NCBI GenBank assembly: GCA_013397935.1
Contig: VZRN01001158.1
Span: forward strand, 45,741 to 109,740
Direction: 5' to 3'
Source of the DNA: Dasyornis broadbenti
Taxonomy: Eukaryota > Chordata > Aves > Passeriformes > Dasyornithidae
Length of the DNA stretch: 64,000 nucleotides
Made by a program: the position numbers and the translations under genes
The notes under the pieces: generated by a model
The model's input: the letters and a program-made list of their open reading frames with translations, nothing else
What the model was told of the DNA's origin: nothing
Databases searched by the model: none
In this document: piece by piece, positions 12,101 to 22,375 of the stretch
Layout: every line of letters begins with the position of its first letter
Position numbering within the stretch: the first letter of the stretch is position 1

Positions 12101-12893
12101 TGCCAGGGCACAGGGAATGGCTTCCCACTGTCAGAGGGCAGGGACAGATGGGATATTGGGAAGGAATTGTTTCCTGTGAGGGTGGGGAGGCCCTGGCCCA
12201 GGGTGCCCAGAGAAGCTGTGGCTGCCCCTGGATCCCTGGCAGTGTCCAAGGCCAGGTTGGACACTGGGGCTTGGAGCAGCCTGGGACAGTGGAAGGTGTC
12301 CCTGCCATGGCAGGGGTGGCACTGGGTGGGGTTTAAAGGTCCCAACCCAAAGTACTCTGTGATTCCATGGATTCAGTGATGGATTTGGGAATTCACATTC
12401 CTTTGCTGACACTTTCCCAGCTCTCCCTCCCTTCAGGATTCCCAGCTCCGGGAGCAAAGAGCACCAGGCTGAGATGTTCCCAGGGGCCATGAGCTGAGCA
12501 GCACAGCCACTGCTCCAAGCCCCACGTGGAGCCTTTGGCTCAGGCTCTTCTGCAGGAATCACCCAACCCCGCAGCTCTGGGAATCATCCCTGCTGTCACA
12601 TGTCCCTTCCCGGGGCAGGACATGGAGCTGCAATCTGGCCGGCTGGATCAGGCTGCCAAAGGGCTAGGACGCTCGTGGGAGGGAGGCAGAGTCGCTTCCC
12701 ATGCTCCCAATCCCTCCTCCTCCCAGCCCCTCTCCCTGCCCTGGGACACCACAGCATCATGAGGGAGCTGCTGAGGGATGCAGCACCCACGGGAGGTGCC
12801 CGGGCACCCCCGGACACCCTGGGATGGCTCCAAGCAGCCTTAGGGAGCCTCACCTGCAGGAGATCTTCGCTCAACACCTCGGTCTTCTCGGCT
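145..12893 (-). CDS. ARHGAP44: ARHGAP44 (RICH2), BAR-RhoGAP protein, partial: 17 internal coding exons
   Basis: This is a GTPase-activating protein for Rac/Cdc42-type GTPases with an N-terminal membrane-bending BAR domain; the mammalian protein acts at synapses and endocytic membranes. Exons in transcript order (minus strand): 12893-12854, 10999-10895, 10803-10727, 9834-9723, 8968-8892, 8200-8083, 5880-5812, 5721-5640, 4812-4685, 4483-4372, 2645-2564, 2222-2142, 2057-1944, 1854-1763, 1497-1317, 642-625, 366-145. All have AG/GT borders and compatible phases, giving 1,710 nt (about 570 codons) of open frame. Diagnostic segments are EKTEVLSEDLLQ, VEKRLELVKQVSHSTHKKL, GLFRVAPSASKLKKLKAALD and KMTPSNVAIVLGPNLLWPQ. 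ARHGAP44 is preferred over its paralogue ARHGAP17 because the BAR segment VEKRLELVKQ and the linker ARRPLSVATDNMMLEFYKKD match my recollection of ARHGAP44. The first coding exon (about 18 residues, beginning MKKQFNRM in the family) and the proline-rich C-terminal exons are missing. Donor GTAGCG after 8083 is weak. Confidence 0.93.
625..642 (-). CDS. ARHGAP44: ARHGAP44 18-nt microexon (LRKIQS)
   Basis: The exon ending at 1317 leaves GG (two bases of a Gly codon), and the exon at 366-145 starts by completing an AG-C serine codon. The 18 bases at 642-625, flanked by CAG on one side and GTACTG on the other, supply exactly the missing bases and encode LRKIQS. That is the sequence I recall at this place in mammalian ARHGAP44. 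Skipping it would keep the frame (18 nt), giving KKDG-MGVRV instead of KKDG-LRKIQS-MGVRV. It is too short to be seen as an ORF. The assignment rests on phase, splice sites and the peptide together. Confidence 0.85.
1763..4812 (-). CDS. ARHGAP44: ARHGAP44 RhoGAP-domain exons
   Basis: Six exons (4812-4685, 4483-4372, 2645-2564, 2222-2142, 2057-1944, 1854-1763) encode the RhoGAP domain. The catalytic arginine finger is in GLFRV; its CGA codon is at 4474-4472, close to the start of the 4483-4372 exon. The domain continues through the conserved core ALKSYLRELPEPLMTF, then KMTPSNVAIVLGPNLLWPQ, and ends near IIEPLIQHADWFFPG. Both hallmark RhoGAP elements (the arginine finger and the LRELPEPL and NVAIVLGPN motifs) are intact, so the domain should be active. 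The first of these exons ends in a triplicated 39-bp unit, described separately. Confidence 0.92.
3435..4310 (-). mobile_element. CR1 LINE fragment (antisense) in ARHGAP44 intron
   Basis: This intronic block reads as an inverted CR1 3' region. It has the diverged avian CR1 signature of a GATTGGAAGGGACCTCTGGA-like 3' end at its low-coordinate side, and at its far end sequence resembling the CR1 stretch around 'gaagatattaaacaaaatc'. It has no intact reverse-transcriptase ORF. It accounts for half of the 2646-4371 intron. The subfamily cannot be assigned by eye. Confidence 0.75.
4604..4720 (-). repeat. ARHGAP44: 39-bp tandem triplication spanning an ARHGAP44 exon/intron boundary
   Basis: Three head-to-tail copies of a 39-bp unit begin at 4604, 4643 and 4682 and differ at only a few bases. 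The copy nearest the exon contains the end of the exon 4812-4685 (LLECGMQEE) plus its donor GTGAGTGG. The next two copies repeat the exon end (as LLEWGMQEE); the first is followed by another GTGAGTGG donor and the second by GTGGGTCC. Because 39 is a multiple of three and no stop occurs, each downstream donor would add 13 codons (VSGSLLEWGMQEE) in frame. Confidence 0.9.
5336..5470 (-). mobile_element. CR1 LINE 3' fragment (antisense)
   Basis: A short inverted CR1 tail starts at 'cacagaatcccagaatggg' followed by 'ttgggttgggagggaccc'. It continues into the common block ending 'gccacagcttctctgggc'. It has an internal deletion relative to the other copies in the window. It lies in the ARHGAP44 intron 4813-5639. 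Confidence 0.85.
5640..12893 (-). CDS. ARHGAP44: ARHGAP44 BAR-domain exons
   Basis: The first eight recognised exons encode most of the BAR domain. It is an alpha-helical dimerisation module that binds curved membranes, and the translation is rich in heptad-like charged and hydrophobic stretches (for example KKLPLTTLAQCLMEG, ELIHFELQVERDVIEPL, REEMEEAANRVEICRDQL, EVQAEYHRKSLALLQNFLP). Exon lengths are 40, 105, 77, 112, 77, 118, 69 and 82 nt. The segment from AEKTEVL to QIKAQQ is continuous with no frameshift or stop, so this copy looks functional. The residues before AEKTEVL, probably including part of helix 1, are encoded by the missing first exon. Confidence 0.9.
5881..8082. other. ARHGAP44 intron, 2.2 kb, with a short 34-bp minisatellite
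   Basis: This intron separates the exons 8200-8083 and 5880-5812. I see no exon or transposon tail in it. The only structure is about three copies of a 33-34 bp unit at 7636-7742, built around 'aaagtccctcttatcccatgg'. Confidence 0.6.
7636..7742. repeat. 33-34 bp minisatellite, about three copies
   Basis: The phrase 'gtccctcttatcgcatggaa', with variants ending 'ctccacgg' and 'cccatgg', recurs every 33-34 bases. It is intronic with no coding potential recognised. Confidence 0.75.
10016..10500. repeat. AT-rich tract in ARHGAP44 intron
   Basis: About 480 bases are nearly pure A/T with recurrent TATATA and ATAAATAA patterns. They contrast sharply with the GC-rich flanks. The tract lies between the exons 10803-10727 and 9834-9723. 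No transposon termini are visible; it looks like a decayed simple repeat. Confidence 0.8.
10627..10685. repeat. 10-bp tandem repeat (CACATTCCCR)
   Basis: Five to six units of 'cacattcccagcacattccc' type lie just intron-ward of the exon 10803-10727. Confidence 0.7.
11024..11170. repeat. Short imperfect minisatellite
   Basis: 'tatcccatcaccctgggat' and related phrases recur about seven times immediately upstream (in transcript sense) of the exon 10999-10895. It is intronic. Confidence 0.7.
11690..11980. repeat. AT-rich simple-repeat stretch
   Basis: An A/T-dominated region with TATATA runs lies inside the intron between the exons 12893-12854 and 10999-10895. No gene signal was seen. Confidence 0.65.
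12115..12372 (+). mobile_element. CR1 LINE 3' fragment (sense)
   Basis: It reads in the CR1 sense direction: 'gctgtggctgcccctggatc', 'aaggccaggttggacactgg', then 'tttaaaggtcccaacccaaa' and a degraded ATTC-type tail. It lies in the same ARHGAP44 intron as the AT-rich stretch above. Confidence 0.88.
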
Positions 12894-13865
12894 CTGCAAG
12901 ACAAGAGAGGATAGAAACCACTGATGAGGGGTGTGGGATGTGCAGCAGTGCCCCGTGCACACCATGGACCCCAGGATGTGCTTTCCCATCGGGGTGCAGG
13001 GGTGATTTAAGGATCTCTGGTCCCACCAGCCGTCACCTCATCTCCTAAAGAAGGAAATGCTGGAGCGTCTCCATGGCTCACCGCCAGGTACCGCACCAAT
13101 CCAGGGCCTGCCTCCGATCTCCCCCTTATTCTTATGTTATCCCCAGGAAAACAGGGATGCTACATTCCCAGCAGGCAGCGGGCAGTGCTGCAGAGAGGCG
13201 CTGTGTCTGCACAGGAATGCTGCTCCCTGGGCTCCGCGCTCCCTCCGGATCCCAAGGACAGCGCGTCCGCACGACTGAGCCTCCTCACGCGGGGGCAGCT
13301 GCTGCCCGGGGCCTCGCCAGAGCCCTTCCTGCTGCTCACTGGAGACACATTTACTGCTCCAGAGCCCATGGCATCCGCTGCCTTCCCGAGGGAGGAGCGC
13401 CGGGATGCAGGAGGAGACACATCCCTGCTGTCCTCAGCCCATGGAGCCGCAGCATCCAGAGCCCAGGGCCCCGTGCGCCACAGCTGCTCAGGCTCATTTA
13501 AACCATCACAGCCGGATCATTTAATCCTTTTCCCAGGGTTTTTAACAATATCAGTGCGTCCTTTCACTTGGAAAAATGAGCTCTGTCAATTTGAGCTGGG
13601 GCAGAGCTGTGATTCAGCCAATCGGCCCCTAAAGGTTCGTCACTGAAAGCTTGGTTCTGTCATCCTGAAAAAAACACCTTTATGTCCTGAGCCTGGGCCG
13701 TTCCTGCCATCCAAGCTGGATTCTCAGCTTGGAGAGAGGGAGGGAAGTGTTGAAACGGTGGAAATAAGGAGCAAGCACAGGCAGAGCAAGGTTCAGACAG
13801 CGAGCCCAGCGTGGGAACTGCTAATCCACAAATACATCTCATCCAAAGCCTTGTAGAAAGTGTGA

Positions 13866-14058
13866 ATCACAAAATCATGGAATGTTTTGGGTTGGAAGGG
13901 ACCTTAGAGCTCATCAATCCACGCCCGGCTGTGGGCAGGGACACCTTCCACTGTCCCAGGCTGCTCCAAGCCCCAGTGTCCAACCTGGCCTTGGACACTG
14001 CCAGGGATCCAGGGGCAGCCACAGCTTCTCTGGGCACCCTGTGCCAGGGCCTCCCCAA
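13866..14058 (-). mobile_element. CR1 LINE 3' fragment (antisense)
   Basis: It starts with the inverted CR1 tail 'aatcatggaatgttttgggt', followed by 'tggaagggaccttagagctc', and shares the common block 'ggacactgccagggatccag'. It is in opposite orientation to the copy at 12115-12372, about 1.5 kb away. Confidence 0.88.
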
Positions 14059-17000
14059 ATCAACTGCATTAAATATGCTTTGGGCATGAAAGATGTCCCA
14101 GCACCTGATTTAAGGTTGTATAAAAACATTTTCTTTTAAATTTAAATTAAAATAACCCTATTTATTTAAATTTTTAAAATAAGTTATTGAAATGAACAGA
14201 TCAGAACATCTCTAAGGAGCACTGCCCGCCTGGGAGCAAAAGCTGAGTGGCTTCTCCTCCTCCTCTGGAAATCACCTTCACTTCCATTTAGACAGGATTG
14301 GAAGTGACACAGAATTAGCACAAACAGGGGGAAAAGCAGCAAATATCCACAGGCACAGCCACAACGTCCGTCCCCGGCTCGGGATATTTTTAGCGTCTCG
14401 AAGGAGTGGGAGGTGGCAGGGAGTGAGGCACCGCTGGCACATCCCTGCTGCTCACTCCTCAGGAATCACTTCCACACTCTAACATAAAAAAAAAGGCTTT
14501 TTCTCCTGTGTTTTCTCCTCTCCCAGCCGGGTGGTGGGTGGGATTTGCACATCCCGTGGTCCCGTGGGCAGATCTCTCTCCCAGCAGCCACATCCCAGCC
14601 CGTGCTACACTCTGAGGTGTGTTTGGGAAGCAGAAAACGACGTTTCAAAGAGAATAACAAAAATCTGGCCTTGGTTTGTTTTTTAAGCGCATCCTCAGCA
14701 TGAGGAACCCCAGTGGTTTCACCGGAGAGCATCCCCCTGTGCCAGCCCTGCACATCCCGGGATGCTCCAGCAGGCGGGGGAGCCTGCTAGGGAGGAATTT
14801 GGCCTTAAAAAGGAGGAAAAGCCAGGCTGCAGCATTTTATGGATTGGGATAATCACAGGGGCTGCTGGAGCTGCCCAGGGCTGTGCAGAACCATGGGAAC
14901 AGCGGGAGCGTGGCTTTCCCTTCCTGGCTCCGGCAGATGGGAATGAGTTCTCCTCCTCTCCTGACTGGGCTGGGGCCCCTGGTGGCCTTGGGGACACCCA
15001 CAGCCAGCAGCAGGCAGGTGGCAGGGCTCAGGGGGTGAAGGTTGGGCACGGCCATGGAGGCCAGGCCCCACATCCTGCCAGTCCCGGGAAGTGGCTCCCG
15101 GAGCCATCCCCTGCTCCTGGGCCTTGGGCTGCAGGACAGGGACAATGTGGCCCCAGGAGCCACCACGGGGGTTTCTCCACAGCCAGAACAGGGGACAAAT
15201 CTCCTGGCCTGGGCCACCTGCATCCTACAGGTGAGGCCAGCAGCAGCCACAGCAGAGAGCTCCAGGAGGAAAGCCTGGCCCTGGGATGCACCAAAACCCC
15301 CCAAATAATTCCTGCTGCACTCCAGAGCCTACAAATCGTACCCAGGAGCACAAGAACCGAGTGGTGCCTCCAAACCCCTGCACACCCAGCTCAAGCTACC
15401 CCACATGGATATTTCATGTGTAAAAACTAAAAATTATCATCAGCCCGCTCCAGCAACATCCTCAGCTCTGTTAACGCCACCAGGAAAAAATCCCATTATA
15501 TCCTTTACCTTCCTAAAGTCTCAGCCTGAAGTTAATAGGGTTTTACAGGAGCTTATAGGGTTTTATGAGCCATCCCATGAGCCTGGAGCGAGGGATGCTT
15601 GGGATGCATGCCCTGCCTGGGAGCTGCTGGGGACACGGAGACTCCTGCACAGCCCAGGTTCCATTCTCCTGCCCTGGAGGGGATTTTTTTGGGTGCTGAG
15701 CCCTTGTTGGCACTCAAAGATGCTCAAAGAGATGCTTTGAGATGCTCAAAGAGACCTCTCCCTGGTACTCAGGAATTTCCCCAGGGCACCCAGTGGGTGT
15801 GGAGAAATATCCCATTGCCTTTTCTGGAGCAGAAGGATGGCAGCATCTCTCCATGGATTTTGGCAAAGCATCTCCAGTGGGCTCAGCCCTGAGCATCTCC
15901 ATCAGCCCTTCCCCTTTCCCAAACCTCCCTGCTTCGTGATTCTCTCTCCCTCCCCTGTCGTGCTCCAGCCAATCCCACTCGAGGATGGGTCATGGCCCCT
16001 GTGCCTCCCCCAGCTCTCTCGCCTCGGCTTCCTATCTCCAGGGAGAACCACTCACCAAAATCCCTGGATCCAGGAGCTCCAGCTCCCTGTTTGCTCCCCA
16101 GTGCTGAGTTCAGACCATGTGGGACTTTGGAGCCCAAAGCACAAAGGTGCTCCCGAAAGCTCGGCTCTCCAGAAAGCCCTGACAGCACCAAGAGGAACCA
16201 GTGTGGATGCAGCCCATGCTGGGAACCCTGCCTGGCTCCTGCCTGGTTCTCCCTATTCCAGCCTGGCCTCTTGTTCCCAATCCAGGAAACTCCCAGCCCC
16301 TCCAGGCACAGCCGAGCCCATCCCCAGCACCTCCCAGTTCCTCCTCAGCACCCCCCAAGACCTTCCTGGCATGCCCCAATTCCTGCCCAGCATCCCACCA
16401 GTCTACCCCCAGCACCACCCCATCCATCCCCATCCTCCTCCAGCCACTCCTGGCATTCCCCAGTCCATCCCATTGCCTCCAGTCCCTCTCCAGCCCCTCC
16501 AGTCTCCCCAGTCCCCTCGGTGCTCCGTTGCTGGCTCCGTACAAGCAGCCAGAGCCAAGCAGGGATGAAGCTGCCCAAGGGGTCACAGAGACCCCTGAAT
16601 TCCAGCTCTGCCATGAGGTGACAGTGGCCCCAAGCCCAGGGGACCCCAGGCCCTGCTCCTGCCCATGGGAGGAGCCGAGCTCCTGCCTGCACAAACCCAT
16701 CTCCTTCCCAGAGGAATTCCTGGGGGTTCCAGGGCCCCATGAGGTGAACAGAAGGACACAGATTCCCACATCCAGTGGCAACTGGTGGCTACATCAGCCC
16801 CCCTTGCCCCCGCCCTGGCAGGGTTCTTACCCCAAAACCACAGACCCCAAACCATGCTCAAGGTCTGGCACATGGGAAGGGACAATCCCATGTATGGAGC
16901 ACCCAGCTATCAGAGCAGGCAATTGGTGGCACCAGTAAAACATCTCCTCTGGGCATCAGTTGAAGCCAGGATCAGCTCTGGGCAGTCCTTTACACCCATT

Positions 17001-18549
17001 TATTTCCTCATGGATATTTCCATTCTCATGGAATGGATGAGGCCAGGGCTCCTGCACGGGGACACAACTTCCCTGGGGAACTGGAGGCAGCGGGGTCTGC
17101 TCTGTGCAAGGCACTCTCAGCACAGAACAGCGCACAAGACAGGGGTGCAGGGACCCCCAGTTTCCCCGGCTGGTGCCTAAACCCCAAAACTTCATTCCAT
17201 ACGAGTTACACACATCCCATGGGAGCATCCCGTGGAAAGGCAGACGGCATTCCCAGCTCCCAGCGCTTTCTTTCCTCTCCTTTCGGCAAATAAAATCCTG
17301 CTTCTCCCCTTCCCCTCCAGATTTCCACCTGAGCTGTTTTTCCCAGCACGAAGCCAGGCCCTCCTCAGGTAGCAGCCAGACTCTGTCCCTGCAGGCAGCT
17401 GGAGAAAAGGGACAGTGGCCACGGAGAGCTAAAGCCAACAAGTGGGCGATGCAGCCACGGCGCGCTTGGGCATTCACTGCTGCACAAGTTCATTGCTGCC
17501 AGCAGAAATCAACACCAATCAAGCAAATTATGTTGATTCCCAAATAAATGCATGAGTTTCCAGTGCCTTGACCTGGGGAGGTGCAGCAGACCCAGTGCTT
17601 CCCTGGAGCACGTCCTGGTGCCAGCCATTCCCTTCTGGCTGGACCATCCATCGCTGTCCGCTGCCACCGTCCCCCTCTGATTCTCTGGCCACCCACGACA
17701 CGGAGCTGCTGCCCTTGGATTTGACCCTGAGCCAGCAAAACTCCGAGCATGGCAAAGACTTCATGGCAATTTGTCTCTGAATAGGAAAAGAATTACACCC
17801 GGTGTGGGGACAGCAGGAGCAGGGACGCATCTCCAGCAGGAGCAGGGACGCGTCTCCAGAGGCAGAGCGTGGCCGTGATGCCCCAAAAAGCCCTTGGCTG
17901 CATCTCCTGCCCAAACGCCCCTTTCACCCCAGCCCCAGCCACCCCTCGCTGCAGCCTGCCTATAAATATTTAATCACTATTTAATTACCAATGCTGATTC
18001 CCTGATTTCTCCTTGCTCCAGTCTAAAAATAGCTCCAGTGCTGGAGAGGGAAGCACAAACACCCAGCCAAGGCCGTCCGGTGCCGGCAGTGTTGATTCCC
18101 AAGGGTTGGTGTGTCCCACATCCCACATGGATAAAGGAGCAGTGCCCAGCTCCATCCTGGTCCTTCTGCATCTCCCTCCAGTGCCTGGGGGAAAATTCCA
18201 GGTGCTCGAGTCCCCAGAGCCCTGAGGGGAGGTTGGGGAACGAGGTTTATCCACAGCCCCTGGATAAAGCACTGAGCATCCTCTGCATTTACCAGAGGGA
18301 GGAGGAAGCCCCTCAATGTCATCCACACCCCTGCAAGCGCTGGGCTCCGTGATCCAAGCTGGATTCTGGTCCAAGGCCGCGCTGTCCCCACCTTCTGCCG
18401 CCAGCTGAGCTCTCCTGGCCAGCACATCCCTGGGGACACAGATCCCGGCAGCTCAAACCCGGCACCCCCCGAGCCCAAACGGAGCAGCAGATTTTTCCCG
18501 GCGCTTTTTTAGCGGGCAAGAAGCAAAACATCAAATATTGATATCCTCA

Positions 18550-18770
18550 AATCGCTGCTCAGCTCCCCCGGGAGACGGCTCCGGCTGCGGCATCCAGCGC
18601 GGCGCGGGGACACTGCCCCGCCGGCGCCTCCTCCGGCGCGGCCCCGGCGTGTCGCGCCCGCGGGTGACACGGTGTGACAGCCCCGGTGCCGCACCCGCGG
18701 GGAAGGGCAGCGCTGCCCACCCAGCAGGCCCAGGGCCAGCGCTCAGCCCGCGGCAGCCGAGCCAGGCTGG
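18550..18770. promoter_or_regulatory. CpG-rich island, possible promoter or enhancer
   Basis: CpG density is clearly raised here (phrases such as 'ggcgcctcctccggcgcggc' and 'gtgtcgcgcccgcgggtgac'), unlike the flanks. It sits about 5.7 kb upstream of the first recognised ARHGAP44 exon, so it could be a promoter of that gene, but no matching coding exon is seen in it. The call is inference from composition. Confidence 0.3.
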
Positions 18771-20039
18771 AAAAGCAGGAGGAAAAGGCCGGTCCAACTT
18801 TCCTCCATCCTTCTGCCCGCAGTCTGGGAAAAGCGAATGAATCAAAGCAAAATGAGGGGCAGAGTTTGAAAGGCAGAAAAGCCTCTTGTCCTCATCTCCT
18901 GCCCGTTTCCCGGCCGGGAGCTCTGTGCGGGCATCCCTTTGGCACGGGATGCTCGGGGCCCTCTGCTCCTGACGCTTCCCTCCCCGGGGTCGCTTCCGAC
19001 CACGCTTCCATCCCGATTTAGAAATCGTGGAGAAGCCCCTGCAGAGCGCAGAGCCCTGAGGCTGCTGGAGCAGGGACAAAACCCTCAGCCCGCTCCATGA
19101 ATATTCCAGGTTGTCAGCGCTGCCTCCTTGCGAGGAGGATAAAAATATCCCCAGGGTTGCCGGGATCTGCCGGCTCCAGAGCCAAAATCCCAGGGGGTTC
19201 TGCTGAGAGCGAGTCACTGGCACCCCGAAGTGCAGATGGGAAGCCCAGCTATTTACGGGGTGCTGTTCCATCCTGCAAATCCCATTGGAAAAATCCCAGG
19301 TGGTGCTTTTACTTCCGTCTGTTCTTACTTCGTGCAAGCAGAAGAAAATGTCCTTATTTCTTGCCGGATATTCCTGCTGCACCAGGAACAAACGCTCGGC
19401 GTTTAAAGGCTTTGTCTGGATGCGCAGCCATCCTGGTGCTTGGAAAAGCATCTCCCTGAGAGCCACCGAGGTGACATCCAGCCCAAAATGCCACTGCTGC
19501 CCCCGGGATGGAGGAGACAGCGTGGGATGCTCAGAAAGGTCGAAGAGGAAAAATCCAACCCCTCCAAGCTTCCACCACCATTCCCGGTGTCCTCCATTCC
19601 CTTCGTGCCGTTTGGGAATCCAGTCGTGTCACTCTGCACGTGGCTGCAAGTGCCTGTTTTAATCCCCATGGGAAAAAATCCCTATTGAGCCAATTCTGGA
19701 AAATTCACAGGACTGTTAGGGCCGCTGGAGTGAGCACGGTGGCACCGTGGTGGCATTGTCCCTTGCCCTGGAGGTACGGTGTGACGTCCCGATGGGATGG
19801 AGAAACACAAATAAAAATAAAAGCACTTTGGCAGGAAACCTCCTCAGAATGTTCTACGGCCACTCATTGATTTCTATTTCCCTTTTCCACCCTACGGAGA
19901 TAAATATTCTGGCCCCTCACAGACTGGCACAGGAATTCTTCCCGAGTTTGGATAACAAGTGTGGGACTGGGCTGGGCTGGGCTGAGCACCTCCAGTTCTT
20001 TATTTCGGCCAAGTGAAATGACCAAAAAACCTGCCCAAA

Positions 20040-20270
20040 TCCAAAGTAAATTAAGTAAATAAATTCAAAATAAAATAAAATAAAAATTAAAAAAAGAAAT
20101 AAAACAAAAATTAAAAAAAGAAATAAAAGAAAAAGAAAAAGAAAAAGAAAAAGAAAAAGAAAAAGAAAAAGAAAAAGAAAAAGAAAAAGAAAAAGAAAAA
20201 GAAAAAGAAAAAGAAAAAGAAAAAGAAAAAGAAAAAGAAAAAATAATATATAAAATAAAATAATATAAAA
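20040..20270. repeat. Polypurine (GAAAAA)n microsatellite with AAATA-rich flanks
   Basis: About 20 uninterrupted GAAAAA units run from roughly 20,130 to 20,242, flanked by AAAATAAAAT-type repeats. In the reverse strand this reads as a Leu-Phe dipeptide ORF, which is a repeat artefact. Confidence 0.95.
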
Positions 20271-20489
20271 TAAAATAAATCCCATGCTCAGAGCCCAGCA
20301 GAGTGTGGTCTGTTCCGACCAGTCCATCCCACTCCCAGACTGGGCACCCCAGCCCCTGTGGGAGCTGCTGCTCTCCTCAGTGGGAACAGGAGCTCCATGC
20401 TGGTTCCCAGCATCCAAGCGGAGCTGGGAAGGGCCATGGTGGCACCCGGGACATGGAGCTCCAGAATAGATTTGGAAATGAAACAGTCG

Positions 20490-20750
20490 CTTCCTCACCT
20501 GATCCTGACCCCAGCCCTGACCTCGATTCTACCCTGACTAAATAATTCTCCAGTTCTGATCCTTATCCTGAACCTGATCCTGACCTTAACCTTGACCGTC
20601 ACCCTAATCCTGACCCTAAGCCTTACCTTAACCCTAACTACAGCCCTGACCCTGACCCAGAGCTCAGCCCTGCCTCTAACACTGACCTTGCCCTGTCCCT
20701 TACCCTGAGCCAAGCCCTGAGTCTCCTCCTAACCTCAGCCCTGTCCCTCA
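20490..20750. repeat. Degenerate telomere-like hexamer array (CCTGAC/CCCTAA variants)
   Basis: A 6-bp periodicity built from CCTGAC, CCTTAA and CCCTAA variants runs for about 250 bases, including 'ccttaccttaaccctaacta' and 'cagccctgaccctgaccc'. On the reverse strand it translates as an alternating Val/Ile-Arg/Lys dipeptide. It resembles a diverged interstitial telomeric repeat. Confidence 0.75.
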
Positions 20751-21223
20751 GCCCCTCTGTGCCACCACCTCACAGGGACAAAGAGCTGCTTCCATGCATC
20801 TGCTCTGGCTCCTGCTGGCCCATGGAAAGGGATTTCTCTTCAGTCCCCTCTTTCCTTCCCTTTCTTTACGGAAACTGCACCACCCAAAGCAGGAAAAGCC
20901 ACCAGGGGCTGGGACACCTCTCTGCACACCCCGCAGGGCGGCTGGGCAGATGTCCCTGCTGTCCCCGCTGTCCCTGCTGTCCTGGAATGCAGCAAAGCCC
21001 CCAAGAGACAACCCCCATGTGAGCACAGCCCTCAGCCTGGAGCAGGATCCATCCCAGTGATCCCCATTCCCAGACTCAGGGGCGCTGGCTCTGCAGGGGG
21101 ACAGTGACCCACTGGGGTTTGGTGACAAAGAGGAGGGGACACCCCTCAGAGCCCCAAAGGTTGTGGTGCTTGTCCCCCAGTCAGCCTCTTCCAGGGAGAC
21201 AAAACACCAGGGTTCTACTCTCA

Positions 21224-21456
21224 TTCCTTATTTCCATTTATAATTCCTTATTTCCATTAATTATTCCTCAGTTCCATTAATCATCCCTCATTTCTATGTA
21301 TTATTCCACATTTCCATGTAGTATTTCCTATTGCCTTTTATTTTACCCTATTTTCAACTATTATTCCTTATTTCCATCTATGATTCCCTGTTTTCATCTA
21401 TTATTCCCTAATTCCATCTATTATTCCTTAATCCTATCTATTATTCCTGATTCCCA
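21224..21456. repeat. About 20-bp AT-rich minisatellite (ATTATTCCYTATTTCCATCT)
   Basis: About 11 imperfect copies of a unit close to 'attattccttatttccatct' are arranged head to tail. There is no coding potential. Confidence 0.85.
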
Positions 21457-22049
21457 GCTGTCTGGAGAGGACTGCTCAGGAACCACAGTGGGAAGAGGGA
21501 TAAACATCAGCCCAGGTTTGATGGGGACCAGCAGAGCAGGGATGAAGACAAGGATGCTCCCCAGGCTCCAGCCAAGCCCTGAGGAGGCTCCAGGTGCCCC
21601 ATCCCAGGAAAGAGAAGCCACATTCCCCCCGTTGTCCCTGGCACAGAGACAGCTCTGCCGGTACCTCTGGAGCCTTCCAGCTGCCCGGCACATCCCCTAA
21701 GAGGATTAGGGCTTTATCCAAGTCCCCGGCCCCATTGCCGGGGCTGCAGGGAGGGCACAGTGGGATGCTCTGGCGGGATGTGGGAAGAAGGATGCTCCTG
21801 GCCCTGCCAGGCACCATTTTGGAGCCAGGGATGTGAGCAGTGCCTGGCTCACGTCTCCCATGCCTCACTGGGGTACCTGGGGACACCACCCCGTGCCATC
21901 CCCATTCCCAGAGGGTGGGGATGTGTCCAACCCACCTGGAGGGTCTGGAGAGGGAATCAGGCGCGATGAAGATGCCACAAGAAAATCCCACCCGCTGTCC
22001 CCGAAACAGCCTCCCCCTGCTGCTCCCCCATGGGAGGCAATGCCGGGCT

Positions 22050-22375
22050 CCCAGCGCTCCCACACCCCATTCCCACAGCATGATCCATGTGCCATGATCT
22101 CACACCACACTCCCAGCGCCACATTCGCTGTGCCATGACCCCACAGCACGCTCCTGCCCCGTGCTCCCGCATGTTCCCCGTGCCACACTCCCACACCACA
22201 CTGGCTCCACGTAAACCTCACGGTCCCACAGCACATTCCCACAGCACATTCCCACACTGCGCTCCTACACCGTGTTCCCACACCGCTCCTGGACCGGATT
22301 CCCACACCACGCTCCCACAGCAGATTCCTGGAGCTCCCAAGCCACGTTCCCAGCCCACATTCCCATACCTGCTCA
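22050..22375. repeat. Imperfect short tandem repeat (ACATTCCCACACC-type)
   Basis: Phrases such as 'cacagcacattcccacagca' and 'ttcccacaccacgctcccac' recur for about 300 bases with a loose unit of 13-15 bp. Confidence 0.7.

Noticed and set aside
19917..20498. 193-codon minus-strand frame with long Leu-Phe repeats, looking like a membrane protein
   Set aside because: It is the translation of the GAAAAA microsatellite; there is no conserved sequence outside the repeat.
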